The translations under genes were made by a program, and so were the position numbers. Of a stretch of 64,000 nt of DNA, positions 55,316 through 63,352 are shown piece by piece. How positions within the stretch are numbered: the stretch's first letter is position 1; each line of letters opens with the position of its first letter. Source of the DNA: MED-G105 sp039025235. Its GTDB lineage: Bacteria; Pseudomonadota; Alphaproteobacteria; Caulobacterales; Parvularculaceae. The stretch lies in assembly GCA_039025235.1 (NCBI GenBank), contig JBCCOS010000004.1, positions 221,622 through 285,621 on the forward strand, in the 5' to 3' direction. The notes beneath the pieces were generated by a model. That model saw nothing but the letters and a program-made list of their open reading frames with translations, was not told the origin of the DNA and made no database searches.

Positions 55316-55488
55316 GTCCTTGAGTGTTGATTCCGCCATACCTCTTGCGTTTCTAAGAGAGGTCCTCTAAGTGCGAATAACGTCGTGAGAGACGCCCTAA
55401 CATTTACGAATTTAGCGTGGTCAAGATCGATAGGGTTATGACCTGAATGCTAAACCAGAATTGACGCAAACCTTACTGAGTATGAATT

Positions 55489-55671
55489 ATGGCTGTTCCA
55501 AAGCGAAAAGTAACAGGCTCAAAACGCGGAATGCGCCGCGCGCATGATAAGATCGGCCCCGATGCTTATATCGAGGACAAGGATTCGGGCGAATTGCGCC
55601 GTCCACACCATATTGATCTGAAAAGTGGAAAATATCGTGGCCGCCAGGTTCTAGAGCCACAAGACGACTAG
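55489..55671 (+). CDS. rpmF: 50S ribosomal protein L32
   Basis: 60 residues beginning MAVPKRKVTGSKRGMRRAHD and ending in GRQVLEPQDD; the alphaproteobacterial form lacks the zinc cysteines. HHIDLKSGKYRGR is typical. It binds 23S rRNA in the large subunit. The ribosome binding site is weak. plsX, which often follows rpmF, is not present. Confidence 0.95.
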   Translation: MAVPKRKVTGSKRGMRRAHDKIGPDAYIEDKDSGELRRPHHIDLKSGKYRGRQVLEPQDD

Positions 55672-56439
55672 AACCATCCGTTCGTCTTTTTCGACTGCGA
55701 TTACTGACTGAGTATATGGTAATTCGTTCTCTAGGTATCGCCGATCTTTTCGTAAAAAGGTTGGTGTTGGCCTTCCTAGAGTTAAAGTTTGACATATTGG
55801 TTGAGTGAAAAACTTGCGCTTTTTAGAGCCTCGAAGCCTCCTGTAAAACAGGCCCGAGTATATACGGGCAAACCGCCGATCAAACAGAACGCACTCAAAA
55901 TGAGAACGACACTTGATGTGCAAAGTTTTTTTATGCGCAGTGTTTTCGGCATTTCTAGATATCAAACCGCGCAAGACATTGCGGTCAGGTACGATAGGAA
56001 TGTTCCGTAGACAAATTATGGCAATATCTTGGCGAAAATTGGGGCGGTAAATGGCCTCCCGTCGCAGGATTGCCTTATTTGCTTTTTCTAACCAACCTGC
56101 GTAAACTTTGAGATAGCTAGGGGTGTAACGTGTAGATCATCAGTGTATCGATGAATATGCGTAATGAGAGGATCCGTTCAATCCGAACATGGTGTGCTGT
56201 CGGCTGTTGGGAATTAAAAAGTATCTACGAGAAATAGTTCTCTCTTGCGTTATTGTCGACGCGTAAATTTTTAAGGCGTTTTATTTTGCAAGAGCGCCGT
56301 TTCTTCTTAAAGGCATTAGCCTTTGCTTACCACAGAAGCATTTGGTCTTCTTTTTGTAGGGCCTGCTTTATTTGCGCCACGCATGTGATTTTGGATGATG
56401 CGACCTCGACTACGGGCCTGAAAGGAGGCTAGCGTCGAC
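55672..56439. other. 768-bp gap with no recognised gene
   Basis: No ORF here has a good ribosome binding site or recognisable product. A small hairpin AAAGGC-ATTA-GCCTTT occurs near 56310-56326. No repeat-family copy, tRNA or terminator was identified. Part must be the leader of the downstream lipoprotein gene, whose GGAGG lies just before 56440. An RNA gene cannot be excluded. Confidence 0.5.
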
Positions 56440-57498
56440 ATGACAGACGTTCGTCGAGCATGTTTCGCAAACTACCTATTGCCGCTTAAATTAGCTGTCG
56501 CATTTGTTTTCCTTGCTGGTTGCCAAACAACCGGTGTTGGATACGGTGGTGGATTTTCTGTTTGCGATAACCGAGCGCAAGGCTGTTATCGTTCTTGTGA
56601 GAGTTTTCCGGACGAAGGTAGTTATCGTGCATGCCAAAACCGATGCGGTGCGGAGATCGATCGTTGCTTTAATAATGCTTACGCGTCTTACCGCCGTACG
56701 ACCAATATCAACGTTGTGGCGATCAATGACCCATGGTTTGGTCGATATGGTGCATGGTACCCAGATGCTGGTTATGTATTCTCAGTAAGGGTTTTCAATC
56801 GTTATGGCTTCCGTCGTCCTTACGCTGGCCGGTTTCGTAATTATCGTCGTCCTTACTATGGTGGATACCGGCCGGTTTATAAGCGTCGTCTTAGGACACA
56901 GCGCGCCTATAATCAGGGCCGACGCGATCAGCGTCGCGTGAACCGACTTAATGACCGGCGCATTTATCGGCAAGGTCGCCGGGACGGCCGACGTGATGTA
57001 AGGCGCAACAATCGTCGATATAATAAAGGACGTGGCAATAATATAAGAGCCCGTTCGGGACGCCGACCGGTGAACACGGGTCCTAGAGCGCGCCGCAATA
57101 GGGCGGACAGACCTCCCCGGGGCGGTCGCGTGGTACCCGGTCGCAATTCCAATCAGCGTGCGCGTCAACAAAGGCGCAATCGCGGAGAGGCGAGAGGGCG
57201 ATCTCGTAACGATCGTGCCGCGCCAAGGGGAAATCGCTCTCAGCGGGCAAACCGTAACAATCGCAGCGGTCAAAGGAGAGCAACGCCATCGAACCAGCGT
57301 TCGCGGGCGAACCGTCCGAACAACCGAGGAAATCGAGGCACTCGGCCTCGTTCAAACAACAATAGGGCAAACAACAATAGGGCAAACAACAATAGGGCAA
57401 ACAATAATCGCCGCGGTAACAACAATCGGTCTAACAACTCGAACCGACGCGGACCAAACGGCTCGCTACGGCGTCGTTCGGGGCAACGAGAGCCCTAA
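56440..57498 (+). CDS. Arg/Asn-rich polycationic lipoprotein
   Basis: 352 residues. The signal peptide ends in the lipobox FLAGCQ. The following 60 residues are Cys-rich (VCDNRAQGCYRSCES, ACQNRCGAEIDRCFN), probably disulfide-bonded. From about residue 120 the protein becomes low-complexity, dominated by Arg, Asn, Gly and Tyr, ending GSLRRRSGQREP. Three exact 15-bp units encoding NNNRA lie at 57355-57399. The net charge is very positive. It may bind polyanions such as LPS, peptidoglycan-linked polymers or extracellular DNA, but this is inference. No family is assigned. Confidence 0.75.
   Translation: MTDVRRACFANYLLPLKLAVAFVFLAGCQTTGVGYGGGFSVCDNRAQGCYRSCESFPDEGSYRACQNRCGAEIDRCFNNAYASYRRTTNINVVAINDPWFGRYGAWYPDAGYVFSVRVFNRYGFRRPYAGRFRNYRRPYYGGYRPVYKRRLRTQRAYNQGRRDQRRVNRLNDRRIYRQGRRDGRRDVRRNNRRYNKGRGNNIRARSGRRPVNTGPRARRNRADRPPRGGRVVPGRNSNQRARQQRRNRGEARGRSRNDRAAPRGNRSQRANRNNRSGQRRATPSNQRSRANRPNNRGNRGTRPRSNNNRANNNRANNNRANNNRRGNNNRSNNSNRRGPNGSLRRRSGQREP
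57355..57399. repeat. Three tandem 15-bp units in the lipoprotein gene
   Basis: AACAACAATAGGGCA occurs three times without change and is followed by a degenerate fourth start. The unit is a multiple of three, so copy-number change would add or remove NNNRA without shifting frame. Confidence 0.9.
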
Positions 57499-57736
57499 GC
57501 TTTATTGCTTGCAACAGGCAGGTTTGCTGATCCATTTAGCAAGCATAAAATTGAGTCTTTAACATTAAAGGCGTGAACCCATTCGGTTGACGTCTTTATT
57601 TCTTATTTTTCGTCTGTGATGCTCAACATGCGCGTGGTTTTTTATAAAACTCGGTTCTATAAACACGCGTGAGCGTCGATATCATGTACTAGACCATCTA
57701 CGTCTAAATCATCCATGATCCAGACCATCTACGGTA

Positions 57737-60067
57737 ATGAATGACGTACCTGACAGCGAAGATTTTTCGGGAACTAGATCAGTGAAAAATTTGAGACGAT
57801 GCCTGTTGTGCGGTATTTTTTTGTTCTCTGCCATTGGCTGCGGGCAAAAGGATGATGCACGTGAGATGAGCCAAAGCAATCAAGCACCAAACGTAGAAAA
57901 CGGCGAGAATGGGGAGACATTGGATATGGCACTAGGTAAATCATCGAGCGCCCCATTTGCGAAGGCCCTCAAAACGAAGGCCCCGGCCGCCAAACGTGAA
58001 CCAACGGAATACGTTCAGTTCGGCGATACACGTGTTGATCCCTATGCCTGGCTTCGGGATGAAAACTGGCAAGATGTTCTCAAAGACCCTGATGCACTGG
58101 CACCCGAAATAAAGTCCCACCTTGATGCAGAGAATAAGTATTATCAGAAGGCTGTCGATCATCTAAGCCCATTGAGAAAAACATTATTTAAGGAGATGCG
58201 GGGGCGGATTAAAGAAGACGAGTCGTCCGTACCTGCACCAGATGGGCCTTTTGCGTATGCAGTGAAATTTGCAAAGGGCGGAGATTATCCAATTTACGTT
58301 CGAACGCCACGTGAAGGCGGAAAAGAAGTCGTTTTGTTTGACGGTGATAAGGAATCGAAAGGGTCTGAATTTTTTGATATCGGCGCCGTTGAACACAGTC
58401 CAAACCATAATCTCATTGCCTATGCTATCGATAAGGTTGGGTCGGAATATTTTTCAATCCGAGTTAGAAATATCGAAACTGGCGAAGAGTACTCCGAGAC
58501 AATTGTAAATGCGGACAACACGATTGTTTGGACAGCAGACTCATCAGCGTTTTTCTATATTGAACGCGATGAAAACCAGCGCCCCAAACGATTGAAACGT
58601 CATATTCTTGGAACAGACCCGGCAGACGATATCATCATTTATGAGGAAGCTGATAATGGCTTTTTCCTAAGCGTGTCAAAAAGTCAATCGGGCGCGTACA
58701 TCTTTATTTACGTCGGAAACGGTGCAAGCTCAGAAGTGTATTATTTGCCAGCGAATGGCGATGGGGTTGAGCCAATTCTGATTGAGGCGCGCACAGATGA
58801 TTTACTCTATAGTGTCGAACACCACGGCGACTATTTTTATATTCATACGAATGCAGACAACGCGATCGATTTTAAAATTGTCAGAACGCCTATAACCCAC
58901 CCATCTCGCGAGAATTGGGAAGAGTTCCTGCCTGGCCGCCGTGGTATCTATATTCGTGATTTTATTCCTTTTAATGATTATATTGTTCGGCTCGAGACAA
59001 AAGCTGCGCTTCCACGCATAATCATCGCTGATTGGACACTGGAGAACGAGCGCGAAATCGCATTCGAAGAGGCTGCTTATGCTCTTGGTCTTCGTGCGGG
59101 ATATGAATATGACGCCGATACGGTACGGTTTCGGTATGAATCGCCGTCAACACCGGAAGAGACATATGATTTCAATATGGCGACGGGAGAGCGCACATTA
59201 CTGAAAACGCGAGAGATTCCCAGCGGCCATAATAAAGATCTTTATGCCGTTGAGCGATTTAACCTTCGATCAGTCGACGGGGCCGCGGTGCCTGTCACTT
59301 TGTTACGGCTTAAGACAGTGCAAAAAGACGCGACCGCGCCTTTGTTGCTCTATGGATATGGAAGCTACGGATATGCTTTGCCGGCCAATTTTAACTCTCG
59401 TGTTCTTTCGCTTGTGGATCGCGGCGTAATATATGCCGTTGCCCATGTGCGCGGCGGATCGGACCGCGGCCGCGAATGGTACCTCAATGGCAAGTTAGAC
59501 AAGAAAAAGAATACGTTTGAAGACTTTGGCCTTGTTGCTGGTGGACTTCAAAGCATGGGATGGACGAAAAAAGATCGAACGGTGATTTTCGGTGGGTCAG
59601 CTGGCGGGCTTCTTGTCGGTGCGACCGTTAATGCCTATCCGGAATATGTCGCCGGTGTGATTGCTGCGGTGCCTTTTGTGGATACATTAACCACTATTTC
59701 CGATGAAACACTTCCGCTTACCCCGCCAGAATGGGAGGAGTGGGGTGATCCTATTCGGGACCAGGATGCTTATGAGTACATCAAGTCCTACTCACCTTAT
59801 GACAATATTGATCCGGAAAAAACCTACCCACCGATTCTGGCGACGGGCGGCATTGCGGATTACCGGGTAACTTATTGGGAACCAGCAAAATGGGTGGCGC
59901 GGTTGCGCGCTGAAGCAAAGGGTGGCCCTTTTTTCTTGCGCATGGATATGGAGGCGGGGCATGGCGGATCAGCGGCGCGCTTCAAAAGTCTTGAAGAATA
60001 TGCCGAATACTATGCTTTTGCGCTTGAAATATTCAATCGTACAGAAACAAAACCTGTATCGCATTAG
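57737..60067 (+). CDS. Prolyl oligopeptidase family (oligopeptidase B-like) lipoprotein
   Basis: 776 residues from ATG 57737. GTG 57782 is an attractive alternative because it gives a compact signal peptide CLLCGIFLFSAIGCGQ with a lipobox. After an acidic linker, the S9A N-terminal domain begins EYVQFGDTRVDPYAWLRD, a beta-propeller follows, and the peptidase domain has Ser621 in FGGSAGGLL, Asp in TGGIADYRV and His in EAGHGGSAAR. DTLTTISDETLPLTPPEWEEW is typical of oligopeptidase B, which cleaves after basic residues. Export and lipidation are unusual for this normally cytosolic enzyme. Confidence 0.88.
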   Translation: MNDVPDSEDFSGTRSVKNLRRCLLCGIFLFSAIGCGQKDDAREMSQSNQAPNVENGENGETLDMALGKSSSAPFAKALKTKAPAAKREPTEYVQFGDTRVDPYAWLRDENWQDVLKDPDALAPEIKSHLDAENKYYQKAVDHLSPLRKTLFKEMRGRIKEDESSVPAPDGPFAYAVKFAKGGDYPIYVRTPREGGKEVVLFDGDKESKGSEFFDIGAVEHSPNHNLIAYAIDKVGSEYFSIRVRNIETGEEYSETIVNADNTIVWTADSSAFFYIERDENQRPKRLKRHILGTDPADDIIIYEEADNGFFLSVSKSQSGAYIFIYVGNGASSEVYYLPANGDGVEPILIEARTDDLLYSVEHHGDYFYIHTNADNAIDFKIVRTPITHPSRENWEEFLPGRRGIYIRDFIPFNDYIVRLETKAALPRIIIADWTLENEREIAFEEAAYALGLRAGYEYDADTVRFRYESPSTPEETYDFNMATGERTLLKTREIPSGHNKDLYAVERFNLRSVDGAAVPVTLLRLKTVQKDATAPLLLYGYGSYGYALPANFNSRVLSLVDRGVIYAVAHVRGGSDRGREWYLNGKLDKKKNTFEDFGLVAGGLQSMGWTKKDRTVIFGGSAGGLLVGATVNAYPEYVAGVIAAVPFVDTLTTISDETLPLTPPEWEEWGDPIRDQDAYEYIKSYSPYDNIDPEKTYPPILATGGIADYRVTYWEPAKWVARLRAEAKGGPFFLRMDMEAGHGGSAARFKSLEEYAEYYAFALEIFNRTETKPVSH

Positions 60068-60169
60068 AACAATTATGAATGCGGACTTTGAGGTAAAACG
60101 AGTTAAAATAAAATGTGCTTCTCAGAGTCTTTAAAAAATAAGCACCCTTGAACTGAAAGACAATTAGCA

Positions 60170-61450
60170 ATGACTGCAATCCTTGATATCGCTGGTCGTG
60201 AAATTCTCGATAGCCGTGGCAACCCGACTGTCGAAGTTGATGTGGTTTTAGAAGATGGCTCAATGGCGAGGGCAGGGGTGCCGTCCGGTGCCTCAACCGG
60301 TGCCCACGAAGCCCATGAACTAAGAGACGCTGATGAGCGATATGGCGGAAAGGGTGTTTTGCGTGCCGTCGATGCGGTCAATACGGAGATTTTTGATGCT
60401 CTATGCGGTATGGATGCCGAGGATCAAATTGCGATCGATCATGCGCTTATCGCTCTTGACGGGACCGACAATAAGAGCCGCCTTGGCGCAAATGCCATTC
60501 TAGGGGTCTCATTAGCCACAGCTAAGGCTGCTGCGGAGGCTACCGGCTTATCCGTGTACCGGTATATTGGTGGTGTAAATGCCCGAACGCTCCCAGCGCC
60601 GATGATGAATATCATTAATGGCGGCGCCCATGCAGATAATCCCATTGATATTCAGGAATTCATGATCATGCCCCTAGGGGCTGACACTTTTGCGGATGCT
60701 CTTCGTTGGGGAGCAGAAATTTTTCACGCTCTGAAGAAGGGGCTCAACGCCGCTGGACACAATACGAATGTAGGAGATGAAGGCGGTTTTGCCCCCAATC
60801 TTTCGTCTGCTGATGAAGCGCTCGATTACATTGTGTCCGCCATAGAAACAGCGGGGCGTCGTCCTGGCGAAGATGTATTCATTGCCCTTGATGCTGCGTC
60901 GACCGAATTTTATTCCGATGGCAAATATAATTTGAGCGGTGAGGGAAAGATCCTCGATACTGGTGGAATGGTCGACTATTTCAAAAGCTTGATCGGTCGT
61001 TATCCTATAATCTCAATTGAGGACGGCATGGCCGAGGACGATTGGGCTGGCTGGAATGCTTTAACGGTTGCGATTGGCGACAAGTGTCAGCTCGTGGGGG
61101 ACGATCTTTTTGTTACCAATGAGCAGCGGCTTAAAGATGGGATCGAGCAAGTGTGTGCCAATTCCATTCTTGTAAAAGTCAATCAAATCGGCACATTGAC
61201 CGAGACGCTTGCTGCTGTCGACACCGCAACACGCGCTGGTTATACGGCGGTGATGTCTCACCGATCAGGTGAAACTGAGGATGCAACGATCGCTGATCTC
61301 GCTGTCGCAACGAATTGTGGACAAATTAAAACGGGTTCATTAGCACGTTCGGACCGAACGGCGAAGTATAACCAGTTGCTCAGAATAGAAGAGCAACTCG
61401 GAGAACACGCTGTTTATGCTGGTGCATCGGGGTTTGCAGGGAAACTCTGA
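60170..61450 (+). CDS. eno: Enolase
   Basis: 426 residues. Opening ILDSRGNPTVEVDV, substrate loop VPSGASTGAHEAHELRD, metal ligands in IALDAASTEFY and SIEDGMAEDDWAGW, catalytic Lys in LVKVNQIGTLTE, and the family signature SHRSGETEDATIADLAVA. It makes phosphoenolpyruvate from 2-phosphoglycerate. It precedes ftsB and pdhA as in other alphaproteobacteria, but is 18 kb away from pyrG. Confidence 0.97.
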   Translation: MTAILDIAGREILDSRGNPTVEVDVVLEDGSMARAGVPSGASTGAHEAHELRDADERYGGKGVLRAVDAVNTEIFDALCGMDAEDQIAIDHALIALDGTDNKSRLGANAILGVSLATAKAAAEATGLSVYRYIGGVNARTLPAPMMNIINGGAHADNPIDIQEFMIMPLGADTFADALRWGAEIFHALKKGLNAAGHNTNVGDEGGFAPNLSSADEALDYIVSAIETAGRRPGEDVFIALDAASTEFYSDGKYNLSGEGKILDTGGMVDYFKSLIGRYPIISIEDGMAEDDWAGWNALTVAIGDKCQLVGDDLFVTNEQRLKDGIEQVCANSILVKVNQIGTLTETLAAVDTATRAGYTAVMSHRSGETEDATIADLAVATNCGQIKTGSLARSDRTAKYNQLLRIEEQLGEHAVYAGASGFAGKL

Positions 61451-61577
61451 GATAAAAGAGATTTAGTGGATGCAACTGCTGTGTTAAGTCTTCGTTAACC
61501 TCGATCCTGCCATCTGTTTTGATGGATATACGAAGTAAAGCTGGGGCTTTCATTGTAGTTGACACGGGAAATACGCG

Positions 61578-61910
61578 ATGAAGCGAATTATAGAGCGGTT
61601 CACGGTGGTCGCGCTGATCCTTTGGATAACAGTTGAGGTGCAAGGTGCTCTATGGGGCGCTTCAAGCTATAACACACTAAAGACCAGAACTGCTGAATAT
61701 TTGGAGCTTCGCGATGAAGTTGATGCTCTTAAGAAAAAAACGGCTGATTTATCGAGACGGGCCGATAACTTAAATCGGCGCAGCCTCGATCTTGAGTATT
61801 TAAAAGAGCGTGTACGAATTGTTCTTGGCTTTGTTCACCAAGATGAAATTGTTATCCCACGCGATCAGTTTGACGCTGCGCTGAAGAAGGGTGAGCGAGG
61901 TCAGCGTTGA
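61578..61910 (+). CDS. ftsB: Cell division protein FtsB/DivIC
   Basis: 110 residues. A short cytoplasmic N-terminus, one membrane helix (VVALILWITVEVQGALWG) and a periplasmic coiled coil (LRDEVDALKKKTADLSRRAD) followed by the conserved YLKERVRIVLGFVHQDEIVIP. FtsB forms a complex with FtsL and FtsQ at the divisome. Its TGA overlaps the TTG start of pdhA. Confidence 0.9.
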   Translation: MKRIIERFTVVALILWITVEVQGALWGASSYNTLKTRTAEYLELRDEVDALKKKTADLSRRADNLNRRSLDLEYLKERVRIVLGFVHQDEIVIPRDQFDAALKKGERGQR

Positions 61911-63313
61911 GTAAACGCGCTTCCAAGAATATCGCCAGTCAGGGGAATAAAATAGCGCCCGCTCATTCCGGTGGGCATCAACAGAAACGTATCCATAAAA
62001 CTAAACAGGCAAGCCAGCCCGCTAATGGACGGCGCCGCGCGCCTGAAAAACGTATCTCTAAAAAGCTTACATCGAAAAAACGAACAAATGACCGCTCAAA
62101 AAGACAAAAGCGGACTACGATTGGTGCAGCCTTTTCTCGCGCTATCAGCGGTTTATTCAAGCCAATAACAAGTTACTTGCCCTTGGGCTTAGGCACTCGT
62201 AAAACCAAGAAAAGACGCCAGAGAAATCGTACTGAACCTTCTGTTAAAGCGCCGCCCGATTCAATCATCGCTGAAAGCTTTGGGCAAATACCGGAATTTC
62301 AGAAAATGCCCGATGACAATACGCCAAAGCAGCCTACCCTAAGAACGAACCTCACCGCGACCGCTGATGAATTGCTCTCCTATTATCGAGATATGTTGCT
62401 CATTCGCCGGTTTGAAGAACGGGCGGGTCAGCTTTACGGCATGGGACATATCGGGGGTTTCTGTCACCTATATATTGGCCAAGAAGCCGTCGTCGTTGGT
62501 GTGGAGGCGGTTAAGAAAACCGGTGATCAAGTCGTAACGGGCTATCGTGATCATGGACACATGCTCGCTTGCGGGATGGATCCCAAGGGGGTCATGGCGG
62601 AGTTAACCGGGCGAATTGGCGGCCTATCAAAAGGCAAAGGCGGTTCGATGCATATGTTCTCCAAGGAAAAAGAATTTTATGGGGGACACGGTATTGTTGG
62701 GGCATCGGTTCCGATCGGTGCTGGGCTCGCGTTTGCTAATAGGTATCGGAATAACGGCCAGGTCAGCTTGACCTATTTCGGCGATGGGGCGTCCAACCAA
62801 GGGCAAGTCTTCGAAGCCATGAATATGGCTGAGCTGTGGAAATTGCCAACCGTGTTTATTATCGAAAATAATCAGTATGCCATGGGAACAAGCATACAAC
62901 GGGCTCACTCAGACACGCATCTTTGGCGTCGTGGCGCAGCTTTTGGTATACCGGGCATGGAAGTTGACGGTATGGATGTCGTCGCCGTCCGAGAGGCGGC
63001 CCGAGAAGCTTTAGACCATGCGCGACGCGGAGACGGACCGTTTATCCTGGAAATGAAAACCTATCGCTATCGTGGTCATTCGATGTCGGACCCAGCGAAA
63101 TACCGTACCCGTGAGGAGGTTGACGGGATCAAAGAGCATTCTGATCCTATTAAAGGGTGTGAACAGAGAATTTTAGATGCTGAACACGCTGACGAAGCAG
63201 CGTTGAAAGAGATCGACAAAGAGATCAAGGCAATCGTCAAAGAAGCTGCAGACTTTGCGTTAGAAAGTCCAAAGCCGGACTCAAGTGAACTCTATACAGA
63301 CGTTTTAGCTTAG
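61907..63313 (+). CDS. pdhA: Pyruvate dehydrogenase E1 alpha, with long basic N-terminal extension
   Basis: 468 residues from TTG 61907, overlapping ftsB. The catalytic part begins near residue 150 (LLSYYRDMLLIRRFEERAGQ) and holds GGFCHLYIGQEAVVVG, the thiamin diphosphate motif FGDGASNQGQVFEAMN with ENNQYAMGTS, and the phosphorylation-loop-like YRGHSMSDPAKYRT. It is normal from there on. Residues 1-133 are extra: Lys/Arg-rich (SKKLTSKKRTNDRSKRQKRT), with a hydrophobic patch AAFSRAISGLFKPITSYLPL. Typical alphaproteobacterial PdhA has only about 20-30 basic residues here. An internal ATG at 62306 is an alternative start. The stop codon touches a palindromic repeat. Confidence 0.93.
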   Translation: MSKRASKNIASQGNKIAPAHSGGHQQKRIHKTKQASQPANGRRRAPEKRISKKLTSKKRTNDRSKRQKRTTIGAAFSRAISGLFKPITSYLPLGLGTRKTKKRRQRNRTEPSVKAPPDSIIAESFGQIPEFQKMPDDNTPKQPTLRTNLTATADELLSYYRDMLLIRRFEERAGQLYGMGHIGGFCHLYIGQEAVVVGVEAVKKTGDQVVTGYRDHGHMLACGMDPKGVMAELTGRIGGLSKGKGGSMHMFSKEKEFYGGHGIVGASVPIGAGLAFANRYRNNGQVSLTYFGDGASNQGQVFEAMNMAELWKLPTVFIIENNQYAMGTSIQRAHSDTHLWRRGAAFGIPGMEVDGMDVVAVREAAREALDHARRGDGPFILEMKTYRYRGHSMSDPAKYRTREEVDGIKEHSDPIKGCEQRILDAEHADEAALKEIDKEIKAIVKEAADFALESPKPDSSELYTDVLA

Positions 63314-63352
63314 AACCGTTTGCATTCACGCTGATTCAAAAAACGGCTCTAT
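63310..63352. repeat. Palindromic module after pdhA, next to the IS
   Basis: TAGAACCGTTT and AAACGGCTCTA are the arms. The sequence matches the reverse complement of the module at 43863-43905 along most of its length (CCGTTTGC-TTCA-GCTGAT). It begins within the pdhA stop codon. It could belong to the left end of the IS5-type element that follows, which is a testable possibility. Confidence 0.7.

Noticed and set aside
55789..56010. 73-codon ORF in the rpmF downstream gap
   Set aside because: No ribosome binding site, no recognisable sequence and no coding bias that I can see.
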